DNA of 64,000 bases from Lasiosphaeria ovina (lineage: Eukaryota; Ascomycota; Sordariomycetes; Sordariales; Lasiosphaeriaceae): contig JAULSN010000003.1 in NCBI GenBank assembly GCA_033439765.1, positions 5,890,001-5,954,000 on the forward strand. The letters run 5' to 3'. Below the pieces are notes generated by a model that saw only the letters and a program-made list of their open reading frames with translations, was not told the DNA's origin and did no database searches. Below, piece after piece: positions 55,386-64,000 of the stretch (position 1 is its first letter; the number at the start of each line of letters is the position of its first letter). The translations under genes were made by a program, and so were the position numbers.

Positions 55386-57239
55386 ATGGTCAAAAATCAG
55401 TATCCCGGCTGGAACTTGGACCTGCGATGGACCGCTCAGGAACACGGGGAGCGAGATCTGACGCGCATTGGCTACCCCATGGGCATACACTATAATTGCT
55501 ACCGAGCTAAATCGGAGATGCTGCTCGTCCGTGGGGTGGCCATGATGCTTGTCATGGACCGCCTGACCGACAAGCCCGACTGGCACCCCAAGGTCTTTGA
55601 CGAACACATTGCCGACAAGTGGCGCCACGAAGCCCTGGCCTGGCCCAACAGCGACCTGTGGAATCGCATCTCCCAGATCGAACCGTGGACAGGCAGAAGC
55701 GCGCGATACAACCCCAGGACGCCCAAGAACATCTTGAGCAAGGAATGTGTTGACTATTGCATCCTTGAGCTCCGCGACAAAGCCGCCCATTTCAAGCGCA
55801 CCGGCATTACCCCCACCCTCGACGCCACCTTCAGCATTGCCAAGTCCGACGTCGTCGTGTCGAGCGAGTTGCGCCAGGCCCTACGCGACGCCTTTGCCCG
55901 CCTCAAGGCCCACCAGGCCTCCAACCCGAACTGGCATCCCAACACCAGCGAGACGGTCCAGGATCTTGTCCATCCGTCCATGTACCCGCTCGTCTACGGC
56001 CGCTCGCGCTTCCTCGAGGGCGAGGTTGTTAGCGTCGAGAACGCCATCGACAAGTTCGCTGGCAAGGGCGACGTGATCCCTCGTGAACCTGGCTGGGGTG
56101 AAGAGCCGGCTGAGCCGACTGACCCGCGCGCAGGGCGATGGGGAGCATCCGAGAGTTACTAGACGGACGTTAGTAGGAGCTCGATTCACAGGTCGTATTG
56201 ATCTACCATCTATCAATGGCTCCCGGCAAATATCAGCTTCACCGACAACGGCGGTGTGCAATTTACCAGCTACATCAACAACTTGCACCCGACGAAGTAC
56301 CGTGACATCTACAAGACGATTGAGGCACTCGTTCAAACCGCCCTCCCCATGTGGGATCAGTGCCTTGCCCGGTACAACCATTTCACAGACCTTGTCGGGG
56401 CTGGACGACACAAGCCTCGTATATATCTATCTAATCACGAGTACGCATGCCTCTGATTATTATTTCGCCGCAACAGCTCACCTAAATATATTAGTGACGA
56501 GAACCCTGACAACTGGGACCCAAAAACAGTTGGCGAAATGCTCGCGAGGGAGGCAGCCTCGGAGGCTACAAAGAAGACAGCTGAGCAACCTGCACCGTCC
56601 AGCAAAGAGGATGCTAGACAGGATGATAACCAAGAAGGTGAAGATGAAGAGGAGGAGGTGTATTCCGACGACGACGAAGACCCCTACCGCGCTCCTGGCC
56701 AAAGCCGCTGGGAAAGGACCCGTGAGCCTGTCCAGCTGGAGCCGCCAGCGTTCGCCAGCAACCAAGTCAATCACGCCATCAAGCCAGCCAAGACGTTGCG
56801 CGAACAGTTCAAAGACAGTGGCTTACAGATCATTGTCAAGATAGCCTCCATAGAGCTCACTCCAGAGAAGCCCGCGACTACTCCATGTCCAGGGGTGAGT
56901 TCTCTCGTTTTCTTGCATCTCTACCTACCTTGTTCATCTCAGTTGCTGCCAAGTATTGGATGGGTGGCTTACCATGGTGTTGAGGCACCGGCCTCAGCAA
57001 AGCATGATCTCGATGCCCTTGGAATCATCGACAAGTGGCTGGATAGTAAGATGGAGGAGTCTACGGAGCAACCTCGCAAGAGAAAGGTTGATGATCAAGG
57101 ATTGCATGCTGATTGGGACTTGGGAAATATCAGCCACCGGCTAGCCCAAGGCGTGAATTTTCATGTACATGCATCAAGTAGATGCCTCAGTTTTAGACTG
57201 AAGACAGCAAAGAATCATTCATGGACGGAACAAAATTAG
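55386..57239 (+). pseudogene. DUF4246-family protein, interrupted and truncated
   Basis: MVKNQYPGWNLDLRWTAQEH (55386) begins a DUF4246 protein: ITDKP-like LTDKPDWHPKVFDEHIADKW, then ATFSIAKSDVVVSSELRQAL and DLVHPSMYPLVYGRSRFLEG. After ASESY there are a TAG (56161) and a TGA (about 56197). Beyond them the same frame continues YQWLPANISFTDNG and TSYINNLHPTKYRDIYKTIE, which is conserved family sequence, so the stops look like disabling mutations. A further exon (about 56480-56896) has NPDNWDPKTVGEMLAREAAS, an acidic stretch, and VKIASIELTPEKPA. The usual C-terminal third (GGxWHVEG, NEHIxAT) is missing and is replaced by unrelated text ending at 57239. The biochemical role of the family is unknown. 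Confidence 0.7.
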
Positions 57240-57832
57240 CTTCATGCCTATTCTGCATTTTTATTTCAAGATTGGACGATAGGACAACAAGGGGAAGGAT
57301 CTGGCACCTAGATAAGTGAAACACGCTCACGCTTTTATTTAAACTTTCACTCTTTTGACTAGGTGTCAATAGATTTTGCTCTCGCACCGGCCTCGGACTC
57401 GGCACAGACAGCTGTGGCACATGAAACCGTTTTTCTGTGTTGGGCCGTTGCCTAGTGAGGGAAACCGCAGAGACAGGCGAATTCCAAGGCTTGATCTGCG
57501 CACCTGTGCCACCGTCGCACTCAGGTCGCGGCACCGAGATTGCCAAACAATCCTTCACGAGATCCTTGAAGCTCCGGTCCAGGGCAGCCTTTCCAGCGCA
57601 CACTAGGCCCCAACTGCGTATTCAAGCGGCACAGCGTCTAGGAGGCAACCGAACTTTCCGATCTCCCTGGGTATTTAGTCCCTGGTCGCTAGCGCACCGC
57701 CAAGGAGCTAATTAACGTCTTCGCATACCTAATTACATCTAGTTCAGAGTTGTTCTTCGTTTTCGCGACAGTTTTGTGGCTAGTGTTTATTATCTTTCCA
57801 CAGCCACAAACAAGCCGCCAGAAGAGCCAACC
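57240..57832. other. Intergenic, promoter of the P450
   Basis: A minus-strand stretch (57603-57400) reads somewhat like protein (FKDLVKDCLAISVPRPECDG) but has no start codon or recognised family. Otherwise nothing is seen. Confidence 0.3.
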
Positions 57833-59713
57833 ATGGCGTCGTCCATCTCGGTCGCCTCGGACATTCACGAACTTCCCAACAGAGCCTCAAAGTGGGCAAC
57901 GCTCGCCGTTCTCGCACTCGCAACATGGCTTGCTTTCTATTCGTTCAGGGGCTACCTCGAGTACCGGGTGAGTGTCCCACTCCACTCCGCTCCGCTTAGA
58001 GCCGCACCCTTGCCCCGATCCCCAGTACCGGACTTCGATCTAACTCAGCCGTACACCCCGAGGCAGCGTGACATGGCTTTCGGCAAACAGCACGGGTGCG
58101 AGCCGCCGCCCGAGCTGCCGAACCGGTGGCCGCTGGGCATCGACTGGATCGTGCAGCTGTGGAAGGAAGACGCGCGGGGCCAGTTGCTCGAGTTTATGAG
58201 CCGCTTTGCCGACGAGTACCCGAGCAACATGCTGTCCCAGTTCTTCCTGTTCGGGCCGCGGTACTTCCACGTGATGGCGCCGCAGAACGTCGAGGCCATT
58301 CTCTCGTCCAGCTTCGCCGACTACGGCTTCGGCGTGCGCGCCGACGTCTTCCGCCCGCTGTGCGGCGCCGGCATCTTCACCGAGGAGGGCGCCGCCTGGA
58401 AGGCCTCGCGCACCCTGCTGCGCCGCCACCTGGTGCGCATGCAGCCGCGCGCCCTCGACGGCCTGCGCGAGCACGTCGACAACCTGCTCGCGCGGCTGCC
58501 GGCGGTTAGTGAAGGCGCGGCCGTCGTCGACCTGCAGCCGCTCTTCTACGACTTGACGCTCGACACGGCCTCGGCGCTGCTGCTGGGCAAGTCCATCCAC
58601 GCGCTGCGGCATGGCGCCGCGGCCGCGACGCCCGAGGCGCGGCGCAACGCCCGCTTCGCCGCCAGCTTCGAGACGGTCCTGGCCGGCCTGTCACGCCGCT
58701 TCCGCATGGTCCCCTTCCACAACCTGTACCGGTCCAAGGCGTTCCGCGACGCGTGCCGCTTCATCCACGAGTTCGTCGACGGGTACGTGGCCGAGATCCG
58801 GAGCCGGACGATGGCCGCTGCGCCGGCGTCTTTCTCTGAAAAGGGGGGCGGCGACGACGGCGGCGGCGACGTGTCTGGCGGCCTGGTCGGCCAGATCATC
58901 GACATGAACCCCGACGCCGACGACACGGCCATCCGCAGCCAGGTGCTCAACGTGCTGCTGGGCGGCCGCGACACGACGGCGTCCTGCCTGTCGTGGACCT
59001 TGTGAGTTTGCCCCCTCCCCCCCCCCCCCCCCACCTCCCGGAAAGAGAGAAATATGACCCTAATCCACCACAGCCGCCTCCTCGTCCGCCACCCACGCGC
59101 CTTCCGGAAACTCCGGGCCGAAATCACACAGACGATCGGCACCGCGCCGCGGCCGACTCGCGGCGACATCTGCCGCATGCCGTACCTGGCGCAGGTGGTG
59201 CGCGAGAGCCTGCGGCTGTACCCGCCCGTGGCCATGAACGTGCGGCAGGCGGTGCGCACGACGGTGCTGCCGACGGGCGGCGGGCGCGACGGCCGCAGCC
59301 CGGTCCTGGTGCGCCGCGGCGAGTGCGCCGGCATGTCGGCGTACATCACGGCGCGGCGCACGAATGTCTTTGGCCCTGACGCACGCGAGTTCAGGCCCGA
59401 GCGGTGGGATTCTCCGAAGGAGGGCGGGGACGGAGAGGAGCTGCAGCGGTGTCTGGACGCGTTTGTTGCCTTCAGCGCCGGCCCGCGCCGGTGCATTGGC
59501 GAGGACTTTGCGCTGATGGAGGTCTCGTATGTCGTCGTGGCGCTGTGTCAGGCGTTTCCGGTTATTGAGATTCTGGATGAGGACCGCGGCAGGCCGCTGG
59601 GTTCAGAGCGGCAGAATACCGGGCTGGTCATGTCGTGCATGGAAGGGTGCAAGGTGCGTATGAGCAGGTGTGCTGGGGACACGATAGATGAGGAGAGTGA
59701 GTTGAAGAACTGA
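57833..59713 (+). CDS. CYP52-like cytochrome P450
   Basis: Exons 57833-59001 and 59074-59713 encode about 602 residues. The 72-bp intron (GTGAGT...CACAG) joins SWT to FRLLVRHPRAF in frame and contains a C16 run. The start MASSISVASDIHELPN is followed by a membrane anchor (WATLAVLALATWLAFYSF). Family marks are KQHGCEPPPELPNRWPLGID, I-helix LLGGRDTTAS, K-helix ESLRLYPP, PTGGG-x-DGRSPVLVRRGE, FRPERW, and the heme loop FSAGPRRCIGE with the Cys ligand. CYP52-type enzymes hydroxylate n-alkanes and fatty acids at the ER membrane with a P450 reductase. A Gly/Asp-rich insertion before the I-helix and a longer N-terminus make it larger than usual. A GTGAGT at 57967 could mark a further intron, but no acceptor restores frame. 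Confidence 0.9.
59017..59032. repeat. Homopolymer run of 16 C in the P450 intron
   Basis: C16 tract inside the intron, the same length as the G16 run at 8792-8807. Confidence 0.85.
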
Positions 59714-59952
59714 AGGCTTTCAGGCTGTGTCTGCCATTCGGTTGGTAATTGCACATTTAGTCAACTTTATTAGGGGCAGATAATTAATCATCATGAACAA
59801 ACTCTAACCAAGGTAAACACGATATTGCATTCCTCCCTTATTTACAATCTTTTATATTTTTTTTATCACTCGTAACCCATCTTGTCTCGTCTCGTCAAAC
59901 TTCTGTCAGTCCCATAACGCAACAGCCAGTCTCAAGTGACTTCAACATGGAA

Positions 59953-60483
59953 TTAAGCAACAACAAAGCTGCCGGCACCCGTATAGGTCTGGTGGAACGA
60001 CGAGCCGTCGTTTACAATCGGGAAGTCGGATGCGGGGAAGAACTTGGCAGCCGCAAGGCTTTGCTCGGCGGTGGCGAGGGCGAGCTCGTAGAAGGGGGCG
60101 GCGCCGGACCCGACGGGCACGGCGCGGAACGACCAGGCAACGGACGGGTCCGCGCACGCCGTGAAGCCGACGTCGGGCAGCGAGCCGACGCCCAGCGGCG
60201 CGCCCGTGAAGGTGCACGTCGTCGGGAACGGCGTCTCGTTGCTGGCGACCTGGAAGCTGATTCTGCAGGGGGGTCACTTGGTTAGTGTTCTAGGTGGGGA
60301 GTGGAAGGTGTTGGCTGAGAGAACTGGGTTGGGTCAGACGTACGAGCACTGGGTGCCGTGCGGGACGCAGCCGGCGCTGAACCCGGTCACGTCGAACTCC
60401 TGCGCGACGACACGCGGCTCGACTGGGGCGGCGGACACGGCAGATCCCAGGAGGGCCGCGGCGAGGATGGCGAAGGACTTCAT
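59953..60483 (-). CDS. Secreted AA1-like (Alt a 1-type) small protein
   Basis: Exon 1 (60483-60344) and exon 2 (60262-59953), separated by an 81-bp intron (GTACGT...CTGCAG), encode 149 residues. The signal peptide is MKSFAILAAALLGSAVSA, with cleavage before APVEPR. The mature part has four cysteines in the pattern AGCVPHGTQCS ... TTCTFTG ... TACADPS with a LPDV element, typical of AA1-like beta-barrel proteins related to the Alternaria protein Alt a 1. These are secreted and in some species act in plant interaction or cell-wall biology; the function here is unknown. The start is fixed by the signal peptide. It converges with the P450 gene (240 bp apart, tail to tail). Confidence 0.8.
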
Positions 60484-61285
60484 TTTGAGGGTGTTTGAAG
60501 AGACTGGGGCGGCTGAGCAGGTTCAAGTGCGATTGTGAAAGGCTTTGGTTGAGCTGCGATGATTGTGGAATGATGCTGTGGTGATGGTGAAGCAGTTTGG
60601 ATACTCTCGATAACAGAGACAATTGCCGGTTTATATATCGAAGTCTCAAGATCCTGCGCCATGTTTTGATCCACCCAAGTCGCAGTCAATACGACCTGTC
60701 CAGTGTCTTTCGTATCCAGTCGTCGCGCTTCGCGACTACCTAGAGCTCGTAAGATCCCGGCTCTGCCCATGGTCACGCAGCACGCTGACATGGCGACTGA
60801 GATGGTTGGCATCTTGACGTCAGATGGCATTATAATATGGGGAACGGTCAGGGCACTCTCGGCTTCCGGAACCCGTAGTCGCGACGACAACCAGCCACCA
60901 GACCAGTGCATCTCTTGGCGCTAAGACAAGTATGAATACGACGTTGCACTTGGAGAGGGTCTCGCCACGACGTGTCTGCTTTTAGTAATCCTGCCGCATG
61001 CGTATGGACCGCGGTCGACGATCCCGTTGGGTAATCAAAAAACTAATTATATAGGTTTAGCGCAGTCAGCAAAACACGTGAGGCGACGAGGGATAGCTAT
61101 ACGAGGTAGCTTTCAGGCAACGTCAATTATCCGGAGCTGACTCAGGTCAGAGCAGGTTCGTGAGAACCTTGGTCAGCCAAGTGGCGATAGTAACGTAATC
61201 GCGAGAAGAGACGGCAACTCTGTCGGCTTTGCGCTTGTGTAACAAGCCGCCGTTTCTCGCTCAACTTCAAACTGGGTAGCGGCAA
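60484..61285. other. Intergenic
   Basis: No gene is supported. The left part is the likely promoter of the AA1-like gene and the right part the 3' flank of the HET gene. Confidence 0.35.
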
Positions 61286-63237
61286 CTAGGAAATCACAAT
61301 GTCCAACTCTACAACGCCGGGCCAGGTCAGGGCTTCCCCAAACATGGCGCCGTGGAGGTAACATTCGCCCACGTTCCCATAGCTTCTCCGAGTCCCCGTA
61401 TAGCCCTTTCCCGTAACCACGAAGGGTACCTTGCTCCCGAAGGGCACAAAGATGTGGTCGCCTGGCTGTGACTTCTCGGGCACCAGGCAAAAGTGGCCGC
61501 GTTTCGTCAAGCCGAATCTCCTGCCATGAGCCGGGATGCACTCGGCGTAAAAGGCCCGCACGTCTTCTGTCGCCTCCTGGCCTTCAGTCTCGAGATAGTC
61601 GAGCCACGCACGTGCAGTCTTGGCCAACTCATCCGAACTTTGGATTTGCTGAGAAAATGGCGCGACGGAGAGTTTCCCGTGTGCTCGGATGGTTTCCGCC
61701 CAGTGAAGAAGCAGCAGATTACTTTGAGACGATAGTTAGAACAAGCTCCGCTACTCCACCATTATCACCATACGTTCAACTTACCGTTGTCCAGCTGCTG
61801 AATATTGAGGTCCTGCTATAGCTTCTGCCCATTCGTACCACTCAGCAAAGATGATGTTATTTGCACCGCCAATGTCAAACTTGTCGCCAGGCCGTCGGGG
61901 CATCAGATAGCCGGCCACGTGTGCAATTTCATCAACTATGCAGCCCCGGAATGTGAGGGACATGGGCATCGCCGCCGGGTCGATGATTAACAGTATCGCG
62001 CGGCCATCGGCAGCCGCAAACGGATTGTCGTCGCTGTTCAGCCGGTATCTTTCAAGCGGAATGCTCCAGTCAGGAACCCACGACGACGGCCCAATGGCTC
62101 TGTCTTGGACGGCCTTGACCTCCTCAACCATTGACAAGGCGCATAGAAACGGCCCAAACCCGGAATCTGTGCTAATCAACTTTGCAGAGCGGTCGAAGAG
62201 CTGAGACGGCATCAGAGTATAGTCGTATACTGGAAATGCTTCGGCTAGGGTCTGAGCCTGGGCGGGATTTAAGAATTTTATCGCTTCTATTGTCGCAAAG
62301 ATTTTGTCCTTGGGCTCGGTAGCAGTGAGCGGACGAGTTATCTCCAGGACCCGGCTCCAAGACACGGATCTCTTCTTCGGGTCTCCATTGCACAAACTGT
62401 AAAGATCCAACATTGAATAGGCTAACGGGTTCCGAATCATGTTGGGATGGCCGAGGTTGACGTATGCATCCAGCCCGTAGCACACTTGGGACCAGGCCAT
62501 TCTGTGGGAGCCGCATACAATGTCGAGGTGCCGCGAAAAGACGACGTCTCCTAGAGCCCAAGTCCTAGCCGTGTGTCAGCACAGCTCTGCGAGATCATCG
62601 GAACCAAGGACCCCAGTTGCGGGACGAACCTCTCGAACGGATTCCGATCGCTGGCTAGGAGATCCTCCAGGGCCGGCCATCTCGTGGAGACATTGGACGA
62701 AACAAGTCGCCTGTACTCCTCCAATGCCGGTCTCGACACTGGCCCAACGAGAGGTGACTCGGACGTGTCGTTAAGTACACTCATCCGCGCTAAAGCTAGG
62801 TCCGCAAGCAGATCGAATGCCAGCTGTGTCACATCAGTCTGGCTGCCCATCGACATGATAGTACAGTTGGCGGCCAGCATGATGGGTCTTGAGAGCGATA
62901 CCATGGTCGATATCTCGGCTATATCTTCTTGGTTCGTGCAAACAACGTCGACCCAGAGCAATTCCGGATACTGACTTTTCTGAGACCGGACCGCCACTAT
63001 AGCATCCAAGGCGCTCTGCCGCAGGCGGATCTTCTGCCCATGGCAATATAGGTACCTCCAAGTTGTAGAGAGTCCCCATCGGTACGAGAGCACGTTGAAG
63101 GGCGGCGTGTTGACGAGTGGGAAAGTCGACAGTTCGACCTCCACCAACCCGTCCTCGCTCTCAGTCGGTGCGAATTTGAGGAGGCGGAAACTGCCCGCCT
63201 CCAGGGGACTGTACACGTACGCTCCGTTCTCTCCCAT
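61286..63237 (-). CDS. HET-domain protein, three exons
   Basis: Exons 63237-62630, 62564-61785 and 61721-61286 encode 607 residues. Introns are 65 bp (GTTCGT...GGCTAG, joining NPFER to TWALGDVVFSRHLDIV) and 63 bp (GTAAGT, CTAAC branch, CAAAG). The start MGENGAYVYSPLEAGSFRLL gives the usual short lead into the domain. HET blocks: NVLSYRWG, LLWVDVVCTNQEDIAE (T in place of the usual I in INQ), and the RTW-x5-V block after intron 1. Later family text includes TEPKDKIFA, PSSWVPDWSIPLERYR and FRGCIVDEIAHVAGY. The C-terminal part has RRFGLTKRGHFCLVPEKSQP and GDHIFVPFGSKVPFVV. It is divergently arranged with the NLR-type gene at 63662. It is likely a death effector in allorecognition. Confidence 0.9.
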
Positions 63238-63661
63238 GGCGAATGAAAATAGCCAGAATGAAATGGAATGAAAAAAGGGTGTGAGGTCGTTTGGGGCTGG
63301 GAAACGGCTTATGGGGGCTTCAGGGTCGATACTCTCTAGAATGATAGAACAGCGGAGGAGCCTCCGGAGCCTCGAGATGGCGGGGGCATTATGCCAAGTC
63401 ATATCCCGAACTGATTGCAACGCTGCATAGTAGCGGATTGGGTTAGTGTGGGCATATCGGGACGCCGGCCACGGATCCTTCACGCTATTTGTCCCTACCA
63501 GGCTGCCGAGAATTAGGAAACCCCGCACGTCGATTCAGCCCCGCTCAGCCTCCGTCCCCATGCGTTCCCAAGCCGGGCTAGAAGGACTTCAGAAGTAACT
63601 TAGTCTAGGGAGTTCAACTCAACATTCTACCAAATCCTAGTACCTTTTGTTCATAGTGACC
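63238..63661. promoter_or_regulatory. Shared intergenic region between divergent HET and NLR genes
   Basis: 424 bp separate the two start codons, so both promoters must lie here or overlap. No known regulator site is assigned. The arrangement would allow coordinated expression. Confidence 0.5.
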
Positions 63662-64000
63662 ATGGACCCTCTGACGACAGTTGGCCTCGCAAGCAATATC
63701 CTCTCGTTTGTCGTGTTTGCCCGCGACATAGTTTCGTCGGCGGGCAAGCTGTACAAGTCGTCTTCCGGGACTACAGCCGAGCATCTCGAGTCTGAACGTC
63801 TGGCGGAGGAAATCCGGCATCGGGCAGCAAACTTCTCGCTCCCGCCGGTCCAAGACGAGTCCACGCTCCCCGAAGATGACCGGTTTCTAAGAGAGCTAAG
63901 CCGACAATGCCAAGGGGTCGCTGATGAGCTCCTGGTTGAGCTGCAAGGCCTCAAGGTCGACGGCTCGCATAAAGGATGGAAGAGCCTGTATCAAGCTTTC
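63662..64000 (+). CDS. NLR-type N-terminal domain, cut by window end
   Basis: MDPLTTVGLASNILSFVVFA, then RDIVSSAGKLYKSSSG, is the SesA-like helical N-terminal domain seen on fungal NLRs, closely like the start of the NLR at 31744. The frame is open for 113 codons to the window edge, with RFLRELSRQCQGVADELLVE typical of the same domain. The NACHT or other NTPase domain would follow outside the window. The start context is ACCATGG. Confidence 0.75.
   Translation, partial: MDPLTTVGLASNILSFVVFARDIVSSAGKLYKSSSGTTAEHLESERLAEEIRHRAANFSLPPVQDESTLPEDDRFLRELSRQCQGVADELLVELQGLKVDGSHKGWKSLYQAF

Noticed and set aside
57967..58024. GTGAGT...CCCAG as an extra intron in the P450
   Set aside because: Its 58-bp removal breaks the frame into the conserved KQHGCEPPP segment, and reading through keeps it open.
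1..64000. CRISPR arrays, bacterial operons or phage-type systems
   Set aside because: No regularly spaced repeats with unique spacers were seen; introns and RIP mark the DNA as fungal.

Overview
The window is nuclear DNA of a filamentous ascomycete, probably a Sordariomycete (inference). The evidence is GC-rich exons, short introns of about 50-100 bp with consensus borders, several HET and NLR-type genes, and retrotransposons whose coding bodies carry heavy CpA-to-TpA / TpG-to-TpA damage of the kind left by repeat-induced point mutation (RIP). It is an accessory, transposon-rich region rather than a conserved core region.

Layout. 0-3 kb: a HET-domain gene full of codon-repeat tracts. 3-10 kb: relics, namely a truncated NLR-type N-terminus, a Tc1/mariner element with perfect 28-bp terminal repeats, a decayed coiled-coil gene and an orphan cysteine-rich exon. 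10-15.7 kb: a 75-bp minisatellite, a kinase-fold gene, a decayed gene, a LaeA/UMTA-type methyltransferase and a Cys/His-rich gene with a frameshift. 16-20.4 kb: a pogo/Fot1-type transposase relic, a cluster of GGGACTC/GAGTCCC heptamers and two small two-exon genes of unknown function. 21-22.4 kb: an APH-family phosphotransferase-like gene. 23.6-31.2 kb: a host gene split in codon 8 by a Ty1/copia element, with a younger solo LTR inside that element. 31.7-35 kb: a complete NLR (NACHT-type STAND protein). 36-50.5 kb: a solo LTR, then a Ty3/gypsy chromovirus (element A, minus) carrying a second Ty3/gypsy element (element B, plus). 50.6-64 kb: a small two-exon gene, an alpha-kinase, a foldback repeat, a broken DUF4246 gene, a CYP52-like P450, a secreted AA1-like protein, a second HET gene and, head to head with it, the start of another NLR-type gene.

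How the genes fit together. Two HET genes, one complete NLR, one NLR start and one NLR relic suggest an allorecognition / programmed-cell-death (vegetative incompatibility) neighbourhood. The most system-like arrangement is the divergent HET-NLR pair at the right edge, which shares a 424-bp intergenic region. The P450, methyltransferase and secreted protein are accessory functions; nothing here links them into one biosynthetic cluster.

Exon junctions given below were worked out by eye from splice motifs and frame continuity. No database search was possible, so family names rest on recognised motifs.
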